The notes beneath the pieces were generated by a model that ran no database searches, was not told where the DNA came from, and saw only the letters and a list, made by a program, of their open reading frames with translations. Shown piece by piece: positions 45,396 through 54,392 of a DNA stretch of 64,000 bases (positions are counted from its first letter, which is position 1; each line of letters begins with the position of its first letter). The DNA lies in contig CAWEWZ010000010.1 in the NCBI GenBank assembly GCA_963812885.1, positions 1 through 64,000 on the forward strand. Reading direction: 5' to 3'. Origin of the DNA: Bog-756 sp963812885 (lineage in GTDB: Bacteria; Actinomycetota; Acidimicrobiia; Acidimicrobiales; RAAP-2). The translations under genes and the position numbers were made by a program.

Positions 45396-45456
45396 TCGAA
45401 GTGGCTGGTGGCACGCCGGCCCGGGCATCTTCGAATCGGCCGCCGGTCAGGTCAAC

Positions 45457-46659
45457 TCACAGCCCGGCGGCCACTGCCCCCATCAGGAACAAGAAGTTGT
45501 CGGCGTAGAATTGCTGGCGCACGTCCTCGCCGGCGTCGCCCAGTGAGGCCTCGAAGCGTTCGAGCGGCCGTCGGCCCCCCTCCACATGGGGATAGTCCGA
45601 CGAGAACATGACCAGATCGGCTCCGGCCTGGTCGATGATCCAACCGACGTCCTCGGTGGGATAGGGGGTGAAGCGGATCTGCCGGTGGACGTACTCCGAG
45701 GGCCGCAGGTCGAGGGCACGGAGCCGGTCCTCGTGGCGGGCGAAGGCCTCGAAGGCCGACTCCATCTGGCGCAGCCACGAGGGGACCCAGATCGCCCCCT
45801 GCTCGATGACGCCGATCCGCAACTGCGGGAACCGATGGAGCACACCGTCGAAGATGAGGGTGGCCAGCGTCTGGGCCGGTGGTCCGGGGATGGCCATGTA
45901 GTCGACCGAGCGGAAGTTCTCGTCGCCCCCGTGGAAGTCGGGGGGCACGGGGAGCCCGTTCACGAAGTAGTGGGGGTCGAGCAGATCCCCGGTCCCGCCG
46001 ACGTGGATGACGACGGGCACCCCCGCCTCCTCGGCCCGGGCCCACACGCCGAACAGATCGGTGTGGCTGGGCGAGTACGCAGGAGGGCACCCCGAGGCCA
46101 CCAGCAGCGCGGCGGCGCCGTCGGCCAGGGCCTGCTCGGTGATCTCGACGGCCCGGGCCGGGTCGGCCAGGGGCACGTAGCAGGCGGGGAGGAGGCGACG
46201 GTCGACCGAGCAGAACTCGAGCATGCCCCGGTTGTGGGCCCGGGCGGCGGCGTAGGCCAGGTCGAGGTCGCCGGCGTGCTCGAGGTCGTGCAGGCGACCG
46301 TTGTGGAAGGTGTTGAACAGCAGCTGACTTCGGAAGCCCAGGAGATCAAGGGCCCGGGGCCGGTCCTCGGCGATGAACGAGCCGGTGGCGGCGAAGTTCT
46401 TCCGCGCCATGATCTCGGCGTCCTCGACGGCCCGGTACTCGGTGGAGGCGTGGCGCTCCCGCAGGCGGTCGAAAGTGGCCAGGAGATCCGCCCGCTGCTC
46501 GGCGGGACTCCCGGTCTGGCGCAACTCGTTGCCGCCGGGATAGGTCAGGACGGGCAGGGCATCACGGAAGCGGGCCTCGGCGTGGTCCCGGAGCCAGGTG
46601 GGGGTCTCCATGATGTGTGCGTCGGCGTCGTGGATGATCCGACCTGTGGCGTACGGCAT
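45457..46659 (-). CDS. Amidohydrolase-2 family protein
   Basis: 400 residues from ATG 46659 with GGTGGAG upstream. Motifs are IIHDADAHIMETP at the N-terminus, VPVVIHVGGTG in the centre, IGVIEQGAIWVPSWLRQME and VMFSSDYPHVEGGRRPLERFE at the C-terminus. It also carries an N-terminal helical insert (GGNELRQTGSPAEQRADLL ... RERHASTEYRAVEDAEIMARKNF). It sits immediately downstream of a P450, 71 bases apart and in the same direction, suggesting joint work on an aromatic or terpenoid substrate. Confidence 0.9.
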   Translation of the reverse strand: MPYATGRIIHDADAHIMETPTWLRDHAEARFRDALPVLTYPGGNELRQTGSPAEQRADLLATFDRLRERHASTEYRAVEDAEIMARKNFAATGSFIAEDRPRALDLLGFRSQLLFNTFHNGRLHDLEHAGDLDLAYAAARAHNRGMLEFCSVDRRLLPACYVPLADPARAVEITEQALADGAAALLVASGCPPAYSPSHTDLFGVWARAEEAGVPVVIHVGGTGDLLDPHYFVNGLPVPPDFHGGDENFRSVDYMAIPGPPAQTLATLIFDGVLHRFPQLRIGVIEQGAIWVPSWLRQMESAFEAFARHEDRLRALDLRPSEYVHRQIRFTPYPTEDVGWIIDQAGADLVMFSSDYPHVEGGRRPLERFEASLGDAGEDVRQQFYADNFLFLMGAVAAGL

Positions 46660-46730
46660 GGCCTCCACCCTTCGCGTTGTCGAACACCCGCGGACCAAGA
46701 GTACCGCCCCGCTCGAACGGTCTCCGATCG

Positions 46731-47930
46731 TCAGCGGAAGACCACCTCGAGTTGGCGCGGGCCCCGGACCTGTCCCCCGGCCCACAGGACCTCGGCCCCG
46801 TCGGCCAGATGGAAGACGGGCACCCGGGCCAGCCACTCCTCGAGGGCGACCCGCAATTCCATCCGGGCCAGGTTGGATCCGGCACATCGGTGGATACCGG
46901 TGCCGAAGGCCACGTGGCGGTTGTGCTCGCGATCGAGGAGTACCTCGTCGGCTCTCGGGAAGACCGCGGGGTCCCGGTTGGCCGCCGGGAAGTTGAGCAA
47001 AATCTTGTCGCCCTGCTTCATCGGACATCCGTTGACGTCGATGTCCTTGGTCACCAGTCGGGCCATGGTCACCGGCGAGTAGGCCCGGAGAAGCTCCTCG
47101 ACCGCCGTATCCATCAGTGAGGGATCGGCAACCAGCCGATCCCGGTCGTCGTCGTGGGTGGCCAGGTGCCACAGCGAAGCACCGATCGCACTCCAGGTGG
47201 TGTCGATGCCGGCGATCGTCGTCAGCATGGCCATCCCCAGGATGACCATGTCATCGACCGGATCGCCGTCCACGTCGGTATGCAGGAGGTAGGTCAGCAG
47301 GTCGTCGCCATCGGAGTCGCGTCGCTCGTTGATCCGGTCCCAGAGGTAGTACCCGATGCCGAACATCCCCCGCTGGACCCGGTCGGGGTCGTCGGCGAAC
47401 TCCAGGGCGTCCCGGACCCACCCGGTGAAGGTGTCGGACAGCTCCTCGGGGATGCCGAGGATCGAGCCGATCACCCGTACCGGAATCTGCTGGGCATAGC
47501 CCGAGGCGGCGTCGGCCCGGCCTGCGGTCAGGTGCGTGTCGATCAGCGATCGGCACAAGGCCCTCGTCATGGGCTCGTAGGACTCCACCCGGGCGTGCGA
47601 GAACCACGGCAGGAGCAGCCGGCGTGTCCAGGTGTGCAGCGGTGGATCGGAGGTGATCGGGGGGAGGCCGTAGGTGAGGATGGGAGTTTCGGGTTCCTCC
47701 AGTGCGTCGATGACGCTGGTGTTGGCCGAGCTGAAGTGTTCGATGTCCCGGGCCATGCCGGTGACGTCGGCGTAGGTGGTCGGAAGCCAGGCCCGTCCTC
47801 GACGATCGGTCCGGGCGATCGGACAGGTTCGGCGCAACTCGTCCCAGCGGGGGAAGGGATCGAGCACATACGACTCATCGAGGACATCGAAATCCGAGGT
47901 CCAGTCGTCAACCGGCTCAGTTCTTGCCAT
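46731..47930 (-). CDS. Cytochrome P450 monooxygenase
   Basis: 399 residues from ATG 47930, preceded by GGGAG. The I-helix oxygen-binding motif AGIDTTW is at about residue 240, the K-helix ExxR is VEELLR, and the heme-ligand loop FGTGIHRCAGSNLAR has the thiolate Cys349. Soluble, bacterial class I type, needing ferredoxin and reductase partners that are not adjacent. Upstream of the amidohydrolase in the same direction. Substrate unknown; the closest-looking groups act on fatty acids, terpenes or steroids. Confidence 0.92.
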   Translation of the reverse strand: MARTEPVDDWTSDFDVLDESYVLDPFPRWDELRRTCPIARTDRRGRAWLPTTYADVTGMARDIEHFSSANTSVIDALEEPETPILTYGLPPITSDPPLHTWTRRLLLPWFSHARVESYEPMTRALCRSLIDTHLTAGRADAASGYAQQIPVRVIGSILGIPEELSDTFTGWVRDALEFADDPDRVQRGMFGIGYYLWDRINERRDSDGDDLLTYLLHTDVDGDPVDDMVILGMAMLTTIAGIDTTWSAIGASLWHLATHDDDRDRLVADPSLMDTAVEELLRAYSPVTMARLVTKDIDVNGCPMKQGDKILLNFPAANRDPAVFPRADEVLLDREHNRHVAFGTGIHRCAGSNLARMELRVALEEWLARVPVFHLADGAEVLWAGGQVRGPRQLEVVFR

Positions 47931-48039
47931 CTGCCGCTCCCGACATCCAGGTAGGTATGCAGCTGCCCTACCAGTATGCCGAGTCGGCCGCGGTTCCGCC
48001 GAGTGAGCGCCCGAGGCGTGGCCGGCGCCGATTGCGGAG

Positions 48040-48335
48040 CGCTTGAGTCCGGGGTGGGCAACCCCACGAAGGCGTCGAAATCGGCCACCCGCTGGGTGTC
48101 GAGGTTGACCTCGTCCAGCATGACCCTGCCCCAGCGCAGCCGCACGTACTGCACTCCATGGTTGGCCTACACGCCTGGCCGGAGTCATCGCGCACCGAGT
48201 CACCGAAGACGACACAGGTGCTCCTGTTCCAAGGAGGCCCACTGACGACGACGTCGAGCACGACAAGCTGTGGTCTGAGCGCGGCGAAGCGCTTGAAACC
48301 ATGACTCGATCGACGGTGGTCAGTGGTGTCGATGG
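48040..48335 (-). pseudogene. NTF2/SnoaL-like gene remnant
   Basis: Two frames together read a SnoaL-like domain: HGFKRFAALRPQLVVLDVVVSGPPWNRSTCVVFGDSVRDDSGQ, then, after a break at about 48168, HGVQYVRLRWGRVMLDEVNLDTQRVADFDAFVGLP. The join contains an in-frame TAG where YANHGV would be expected, and the N-terminal ~50 residues before the first block are missing, because the DUF2889 gene ends at 48341. The shift here differs from the one-base-insertion pattern elsewhere in the window. This looks like a decayed gene, once upstream of the P450. Confidence 0.5.
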
Positions 48336-48340
48336 CCCAG

Positions 48341-49342
48341 TCAGTCGGACAGCTGCCCGACCAGGATCTCCAGGTCACCAAGCGACCGAAGGGTGTCGTT
48401 GAGGTGGGTGCAGGTGGAGGGTCCGGTGAACTCCCGCCGAACCCGGGTCCGGAGCTCGGCGATGGCCATGCCCGACAACCGCTCGGCGCTGGCCACCGCC
48501 CCTGGGCACTCCATCCACGGGAGCACGCGGGCCTCAGCCGAGATGTCGAGGACCAGACCGGCGACGGGGTCGAATCCGCCGGCGGCCGAGTACTCGTGGA
48601 CGACCCACTCGGCTCCATCCTGGTCCATGTGGCTGTCCCGGAAGTGGGCGTCGAAGCGGTGCGCCTCCCCGGGGCCGCCGGGGCCGACCACGTCGATCCG
48701 GCGGCGACGGCGCATGGCGTGGGGAGGAAGCGGGGACAGGTCGTGCCAGGCCAGCGGATCATCCTGGCGCTCGAGCGCCGGGGCCGGCGGTCCCGTTGAC
48801 ACCGGGATCTCGCCCTTCGAGCGGACGGTCACCATCAGGGTGGCGTCGTGGGCCCACCCGGCGCAGAGGTCGTCCTGGGAGGCCAACATCCGGGCCAGGC
48901 CCGACGTGTCTCCGGCATCGCCTCCGGCCCGAGGTTGCGGGCGGTCGAGCGCGCCGGACCTCTGGGCCGAGTAACCCGAGACCAGGACGGCCCCCGGCAG
49001 GTCGTCCAACAACAGATGGAGCAGGGTGCCCGCCTCGCGCTCACCGGGGCACGCCGCATTGACCCGGGCCCGGAAACCGGGTCCGACCGCGCCCCCGACC
49101 AGCTGTTCGAGGCCGGCGAGCGTCGGAGACGAGGCGATCGAGAGAACCTGCCAGTTCGAGCTGTCGACCCGCAGCGAAAGATCGACCTGGTTGATCACCA
49201 CCGAGGTGGCATCCGAGGTCGTCCGGATATCGCGCCCCCGGGCCGTCACCACCAGATCACCTCGGAATCCGTCCGGTCGCGCCGTGTCGATGGAGGACGT
49301 CCGACGAACCGAGCCGGGGCGCCGTTCGATGGTGGCCGACAA
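48341..49342 (-). CDS. DUF2889 domain protein
   Basis: 333 residues starting at TTG 49342, which gives the family-typical opening ERRPGSVRRTSSID. The C-terminal half has the DUF2889 signature: DSHMDQDGAEWVVHEYSAAGGFDP, WMECPGAVASAERLSGMAIAELRTRVRREFTGPSTCTHLNDTLRSLGD. The conserved CPGA and CTHLND cysteines and His may bind metal. Function is unknown, though such genes often sit near fatty-acid or sterol catabolism genes in actinobacteria. The start is inferred from the family pattern; no good ribosome site is visible. Confidence 0.8.
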   Translation of the reverse strand: MSATIERRPGSVRRTSSIDTARPDGFRGDLVVTARGRDIRTTSDATSVVINQVDLSLRVDSSNWQVLSIASSPTLAGLEQLVGGAVGPGFRARVNAACPGEREAGTLLHLLLDDLPGAVLVSGYSAQRSGALDRPQPRAGGDAGDTSGLARMLASQDDLCAGWAHDATLMVTVRSKGEIPVSTGPPAPALERQDDPLAWHDLSPLPPHAMRRRRRIDVVGPGGPGEAHRFDAHFRDSHMDQDGAEWVVHEYSAAGGFDPVAGLVLDISAEARVLPWMECPGAVASAERLSGMAIAELRTRVRREFTGPSTCTHLNDTLRSLGDLEILVGQLSD

Positions 49343-49687
49343 CCGGATCGCCGGGACCGCTGGCTTCGGGGAGGAACAACATCAGTGTCGACGATAGCGG
49401 TGCGGCGTGCGGCTCCTCGCTCCTGCGCTCAGCGAAACTCGAACGTCCGATGTGAGCCGCGAGACTCGGGGCCGGCCGTTCTGTGGAGCCCCCTGGTGGG
49501 GCATGCCTCGAGCTCGCGGTCAACGCAGACCGTGATCGGGGGGGACGTCCGTGACGTGCGATCCCGACTCGCACGCTGGCGGCGGGAACCGCGCACCTCT
49601 TTCCTGCTACTTTCGTCGGGACCAAGATGGATGGGGCAGTCGGCGATGCGGTCCGTACCCGCCATTGCTCACGAGAGGGGATCCTGA
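49343..49687. other. Intergenic between divergent genes, nothing recognised
   Basis: About 345 bases between the divergent DUF2889 and phosphoesterase genes. Only shadow frames were seen. A GAGAGGGGATCC ribosome site ends the region before ATG 49688; no confident promoter or operator was found. Confidence 0.4.
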
Positions 49688-50909
49688 ATGAACAAGCGCA
49701 CGATGAGCCGGAGGGCGGTCGTCGCCGGGGTGGCACTCCTGGGGGTGGGCACCTTGTTGGTGCAGTATGCACCGTTCGCCTCGGCGTCCAAGCCGGGTGC
49801 CACTCGACCGTCAGCACTGCCGGCGGTCCGCCACGTGTTCGTGATCATGCTCGAGAACAACGGCTACGCGGCCACGTTCGGATCACCGACCAAGGACCCC
49901 TATCTGGCCAAGACCTTGCCGAGCAAGGGTGCGCTCCTCAAGAAGTACTACGGGATCGGTCATTACTCCAACGACAACTATGCCGCGTTCATCTCCGGTC
50001 AGCCGCCCAACTCGGACAACCAGCTCGACTGTCTCATCTTCCGGGTTTTCCAACTTCCCGTCCGGAGACGGACAGACAGGCGGAATCCAGCAGGGGAAAG
50101 GATGCGTCTTCCCTGCCCCGGTCACGACACTGTCCAATCAGCTCACGGCGAAGGGGTTCACCTGGAAGGGCTATGAGGAGGACATGGGCAACGATCCGAC
50201 ACGAGACGGAGGGCTCACCTGCGGCCATCCGAAGCTGGGAGCCAAGGACCCGACCTCCGCCGCGGAGAAGAGCGACGGTTACACCACCCGGCACAATCCC
50301 TTCATGTACTTCCACTCGATCATCGACAACACCACGACGTGCAACAAGGATGTGGTCCCCATGGGGAGCACGACGGGAAAGATGCCGACCGGCACACCGA
50401 AGGGGGCAACCGGCCTGGCCACCGATCTCAAGTCGGTGGCAACCACCCCGAACTTCAGCTTCATCACCCCCAACCTGTGCGACGACGGTCACGACTATCC
50501 CTGCAAGAACACGACAGGCGCCGGTCAAGGCGGGGGCTCGTCGGTCGGCGATATCAACAAGTGGCTCAGCACCTGGGTGCCGATCATCCAGGCCTCGGCC
50601 GCGTACAAGGACAACGGCCTCATCGAGATCACGTTCGACGAAGCCGAGCAGCCGAAGCTGGACACGACGGCCTGCTGTGGCGAGACCAAGGGGCCGGCCG
50701 CCGATAGCGGTGGCAACGGGATCAGAGGTCCCGGGGGCGGCGTGGTGGGTGGAGTGCTGCTTTCCCCGTTCATCAAGGCGGGCACCGTGGTGACCAAGAG
50801 CCTCAACCACTACTCCTCCTTGGCGTCAATCGAGGATCTCTTCGGGTTGGCCCGACTGGGCGAAGCCAAGACGGTCACCTCGAACTTCGACACCGGCGTC
50901 TTCAAGTAA
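49688..50909 (+). CDS. Secreted phosphoesterase, second family member (one frameshift)
   Basis: About 406 residues after correction. The signal peptide MNKRTMSRRAVVAGVALLGVGTLL has an RR pair. The phosphoesterase opening is VRHVFVIMLENNGYAATFG, then HYSNDNYAAFISGQPPNSDNQLDC. Near 50040 an extra T (ATCTTCC for ATCTCC) breaks the frame. In the next frame SGFSNFPSGDGQTGGIQQGKGCVFPAPVTTL, LIEITFDEAEQ and VVGGVLLSPFIKAGTVVTKSLNHYSSLASIEDLFGLARLG complete the fold. Same superfamily as 34108-35532 but of the shorter acid-phosphatase/phospholipase-C branch. Likely exported, possibly by the Tat route. Confidence 0.85.
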
Positions 50910-50979
50910 CGAACGACCCCAGGTCTCCGGCGCACTCAGGTCGGTGCGCCGAAGACCGGCGACGCTCGCCGAGCACAGC

Positions 50980-51666
50980 TCATCGGGGCCGAGGTTCGTT
51001 CTCCTGACCACGCAACGGGCCCAGGAGATCGGCGGAAACACCCGCCGGTTCCGGCCAGATGAGGTCGGTGAGATGACCGACCACGTCGGCGCGGCTCATG
51101 GTGCGATGTTCGAGCCAACGGTCGGTGGCGGCACGGACCATGCCGACGATGCCGAAGCCCCAGATCTCCGCGGCGCCGGACTCGACACCCGCTTGCTCCA
51201 TCAGGTCGGCGATCACGCCGGTGGCGTGGAGGCCGACGATGGTGACGTAGTCCTCCAGATCCCGATGCCGGGTGACAAACCGGTACAACTCCGGACGGGA
51301 TTCGATGCCACCGACGTAGGCATCGATGCCGGCCGCCAGCTTGGCCCGAGGGGTCGGCGCGGCGTCGATGGCGATCGTCGTCTCGCTCACCACCTGTTCG
51401 GCGGCGGTACGTCCCACCTCGAGGAACAGGTCTCCCCTGTCCTTGAAGTAGCGGTAGAAGACCGGCTTGGCGATGCCCGACGCCTTCGAGATGTCGTCCA
51501 TTCCGACATCGGCACCGAGATCGGACACCACGGCCATGGCGGCGGCGATGAGTTCCCGACGCCGGGTTTCCCGGTGGGCCTTCCAGCGCTCGCTCCGACC
51601 GTCCCGTCTCGACGAACCGGAGGTCCGGCGGCTCGACCGATCGGTGGTGGTAGTGGTCTTGCCCAT
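50980..51666 (-). CDS. TetR-family transcriptional repressor
   Basis: 228 residues from ATG 51666, preceded by GAGGAGAGCG; the frame extends further upstream but with no support. An N-terminal Ser/Arg-rich tail precedes the helix-turn-helix: ETRRRELIAAAMAVVSDLGADVGMDDISKASGIAKPVFYRYFKDRGDLFLEV. The C-terminal ligand domain includes IESRPELYRFVTRHRDLEDYV. Divergent from the reductase-desaturase operon, with a perfect palindrome in between that it probably binds. Likely senses an acyl-CoA or fatty acid, by analogy with actinobacterial regulators of DesA3-type operons. Confidence 0.9.
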   Translation of the reverse strand: MGKTTTTTDRSSRRTSGSSRRDGRSERWKAHRETRRRELIAAAMAVVSDLGADVGMDDISKASGIAKPVFYRYFKDRGDLFLEVGRTAAEQVVSETTIAIDAAPTPRAKLAAGIDAYVGGIESRPELYRFVTRHRDLEDYVTIVGLHATGVIADLMEQAGVESGAAEIWGFGIVGMVRAATDRWLEHRTMSRADVVGHLTDLIWPEPAGVSADLLGPLRGQENEPRPR

Positions 51667-51801
51667 CGCTCTCCTCAACTCGATCACCTGTCGCCGTCCT
51701 CCGCCGCCATCGGCGGCCCGGCCACGGTGGGCTGCCGACTCGGCGACAGCACCGTCACCGGCCAGTCTGGCCCACCTCTTGGCCCGAACCATGGTTGCAT
51801 G

Positions 51802-51828
51802 TTATATGTTACGGGTAGTAACATATAA
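51802..51828. promoter_or_regulatory. Perfect palindromic operator between TetR gene and desaturase operon
   Basis: TTATATGTTAC (51802-51812) and GTAACATATAA (51818-51828) form a perfect 11-bp inverted repeat with a 5-nt spacer, in an otherwise very GC-rich region. A plausible core promoter for the rightward operon overlaps it (TTGCAT at 51795-51800, 18-nt spacer, TAACAT at 51819-51824). A repressor bound here would block transcription toward 51853. Confidence 0.85.
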
Positions 51829-51852
51829 AGCAACTCACCGCTCGGAGCCGCC

Positions 51853-53016
51853 ATGCGTGTCCGTACCAGCCTGCCCAGACCGGGGAGCCATTCCGAGTCC
51901 GACCCATCGGCGAACTGCGCCGGCGGCACCCGCGCCGGTCCTGGCCGTGCCGCCAGGTTGGCCCGGAGCGCGATCACCCGGATGACCACCCCACTCCTGC
52001 CGGATGACTACCTGCATCTGGTGAATCCACTGTGGACGGCCCGCGAGCTGCGGGGGGAGATCGTCGAGGTGGTCCCCGAGACCCGCGACACCGCCACCCT
52101 GACCATCAAGCCCGGCTGGGGTTGGAACTTCAACTACCGGGCGGGCCAGTACGTCGGGATCGGTGTCCACCTCGGCGGCAAGTGGCACTGGCGCTCCTAT
52201 TCCATCAGCTCCTCCCCTGCCGATGGCCGGCCGAGAGGCCGTCGCAGCCAGCTGACGATCACCGTCAAGGCCATGCCGGAGGGCTTTCTCTCGCAGCACC
52301 TGGTCCGGGGGCTCGAGCCCGGGACCATCGTTCGCCTGGCCCTGCCCCAGGGCGAGTTCGTGCTGCCCGATCCCCCGCCGGCAAAGATCCTGTTCTGGAC
52401 CGGGGGGAGTGGCATCACACCGGTGATGTCCATGCTCCGCACCCTGGACGGTCGAGGCACCATGCCCGACGTGGTCCACATCCACTCCGCCCCGACGATG
52501 GACACGGCTATCTACCGCCGGGAGCGGCTCGCCCTTTCGGCGCGGCACGGTGGGCTCCGGCTGATCGAGAACTTCGACGACCAGCACGGCATCCTCGATG
52601 CCGACCGTCTGGCCGACGTCTGCCCCGATTGGAAGACCCGCCAGGCCTGGGTATGTGGGCCCGCTCCGATGCTGGCCGCCGCCGAGAACCACTGGAGGGA
52701 TGCCGGACTCTCAGACCAGCTCCACGTCGAGCGGTTCTCCGCCGTACGCACCACGTCGGCCGAAGGCGGCCGGGTCACGTTCGCGGCGTCCGGAAAGACG
52801 GCGGATGTCGACGGCGCCACCACCCTGCTCGAAGCCGGAGAGGCCGTCGGCATCCAGATGCCGTTCGGCTGTCGCATGGGGATCTGCCACTCCTGCATCG
52901 TTCCGTTGCACAAGGGCGTGGTGAAGGACCTGCGGACCGGCGTGGAGCACCACCCGTACGCCAACGTACAGACCTGCATCACCGCCGCAGCGGGTGATTG
53001 CCTACTCGAGATCTAA
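51853..53016 (+). CDS. Ferredoxin-NADPH-type reductase with fused 2Fe-2S domain (desaturase partner)
   Basis: 387 residues. ATG 51853 has GGAG five bases upstream and lies just after the operator, so the full length is preferred. The FAD-binding motif is WRSYSISSSP, the NAD(P) motif FWTGGSGITPVMSML and the pyridine-nucleotide end WVCGPAPML. The C-terminal plant-type ferredoxin domain has cysteines 340, 345, 348 and 375 (FGCRMGICHSC ... VQTC). The opening (TTPLLPDDYLHLVNPLWTARELRGEI) matches reductases that feed electrons to DesA3-type desaturases, such as the mycobacterial Rv3230c type. Followed 12 bases later by the desaturase. Confidence 0.92.
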   Translation: MRVRTSLPRPGSHSESDPSANCAGGTRAGPGRAARLARSAITRMTTPLLPDDYLHLVNPLWTARELRGEIVEVVPETRDTATLTIKPGWGWNFNYRAGQYVGIGVHLGGKWHWRSYSISSSPADGRPRGRRSQLTITVKAMPEGFLSQHLVRGLEPGTIVRLALPQGEFVLPDPPPAKILFWTGGSGITPVMSMLRTLDGRGTMPDVVHIHSAPTMDTAIYRRERLALSARHGGLRLIENFDDQHGILDADRLADVCPDWKTRQAWVCGPAPMLAAAENHWRDAGLSDQLHVERFSAVRTTSAEGGRVTFAASGKTADVDGATTLLEAGEAVGIQMPFGCRMGICHSCIVPLHKGVVKDLRTGVEHHPYANVQTCITAAAGDCLLEI

Positions 53017-53028
53017 GGAGGAACGCAG

Positions 53029-54201
53029 ATGGCCATTGCCGACATCGCCACATTTACCCATCTCAGTGACGCCGACGTTGAAGCGCTCGGTCGCGAGTTC
53101 GACGCCATTCGTCACGATATCGAGGAGTCCCTGGGGGCCGAGGATGCCGCCTACATCGAACGGATGATCTCCATCCAACGGCGGCTCATGGTGGCGGCCC
53201 GGGTGATCCTGTTGGCCAGCGGGTTCCCCCCGGCCTGGGTGGTCGGGACCGCCTTGCTGGCCGCCGGAAAGATCCTCGAGAACATGGAGATCGGACACAA
53301 CGTCCTCCATGGGCAGTGGGACTGGATGAACGATCCGGAGATCCACTCGGGCACCTGGGAGTGGGACAACGCCTGCCCGGCGGATCAGTGGAAGCATTCT
53401 CACAACTTCGTCCATCACACCTTCACCAATGTCGTGGGCAAGGACAATGACGTCGGGTACGGCATCCTGCGGATGACCAGCGACCAGACGTGGCATCCGG
53501 CCAATCTGGGGCAGCCCGTCTACAACGCCCTCTTGGCCTTGCTCTTCGAATGGGGGGTCGCCCTGCACGATCTCGACATCGTGGCCATCCGCCAGCGCCG
53601 GAAGGACCCGACCGAGCTGAAGTCCCAGCTCAAGGGGATATGGCGCAAGGTACGTGGCCAGGTGGTCAAGGACTACCTCGTCTTCCCGCTGTTGTCCGGT
53701 CCCAATGCGGTGACCACCCTGGCGGCCAACGTGACCGCCAATCTGGCCCGCAACCTGTGGTCCTACACGATCATCTTCTGCGGGCACTTCCCGGACGGCG
53801 CCGAAACCTTCACCGAGGAGGAGCTCGAGGGCGAGACCAAGGCCGAGTGGTACCTGCGCCAGCTCCTCGGCTCGGCCAACTTCGAGGGAAGCCGGCTGCT
53901 GCAGGTGATGGCCGGCAGTTTGGGCTACCAGATCGAACACCACCTCTTCCCCGACCTCCCGAGCAACCGCTACCCCGAAATCGCCCAGCGTGTCCGGGCA
54001 CTGTGCGAAACCTACGGCCTCCCCTATACGACCGGACCCCTCCACCGGCAGTACGGCCAGACCCTGAGAACGATCCTCAGGCTCAGCCTGCCGACCGCGT
54101 CGACCGGCCCGGTCCCCTCGACGCCGCGTCCTCGACGAGCCGACCCTCAGGAACGCGGCCACCCCCTCGGACCTCCGACGACCGAGGCCGCCGTGGCCTG
54201 A
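53029..54201 (+). CDS. desA3: Membrane acyl-CoA Delta9-type fatty acid desaturase
   Basis: 390 residues. AAGGAGG sits nine bases before ATG 53029. The di-iron histidine boxes are EIGHNVLHGQWDWM (H-x3-H), HSHNFVHHTF (H-x3-HH) and GYQIEHHLFP (H-HH). Hydrophobic segments span about residues 55-80 (ILLASGFPPAWVVGTALLAAG) and near 225-245. Introduces a double bond into saturated acyl chains in the membrane, using electrons from the preceding reductase. The C-terminal tail after residue ~350 is Pro/Arg/Thr-rich and poorly conserved-looking. Probably repressed by the divergent TetR protein. Confidence 0.93.
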   Translation: MAIADIATFTHLSDADVEALGREFDAIRHDIEESLGAEDAAYIERMISIQRRLMVAARVILLASGFPPAWVVGTALLAAGKILENMEIGHNVLHGQWDWMNDPEIHSGTWEWDNACPADQWKHSHNFVHHTFTNVVGKDNDVGYGILRMTSDQTWHPANLGQPVYNALLALLFEWGVALHDLDIVAIRQRRKDPTELKSQLKGIWRKVRGQVVKDYLVFPLLSGPNAVTTLAANVTANLARNLWSYTIIFCGHFPDGAETFTEEELEGETKAEWYLRQLLGSANFEGSRLLQVMAGSLGYQIEHHLFPDLPSNRYPEIAQRVRALCETYGLPYTTGPLHRQYGQTLRTILRLSLPTASTGPVPSTPRPRRADPQERGHPLGPPTTEAAVA

Positions 54202-54352
54202 GCCGTCGCCGTCGCGGGTGGCGACCGGTGGGTACCGCCCGGTCCCGGTCGTCATTCATATTGAGTACTGAGCACCATCGATCACCCCCTACCGCGAGCC
54301 CATCTCGCCGGGTCACCGTTCCCCGCTTCGGAGGTTCGCTGGTTTAAGAGCG

Positions 54353-54364
54353 ACCCCCGGGGGT
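54353..54364. promoter_or_regulatory. 12-bp GC palindrome upstream of mce operon
   Basis: ACCCCCGGGGGT is a perfect palindrome about 30 bases before the first yrbE start codon. It may be a regulator site or only a chance GC run. Confidence 0.2.
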
Positions 54365-54392
54365 AAATCCCGGCTCAGAAAGGGGGGAATCC

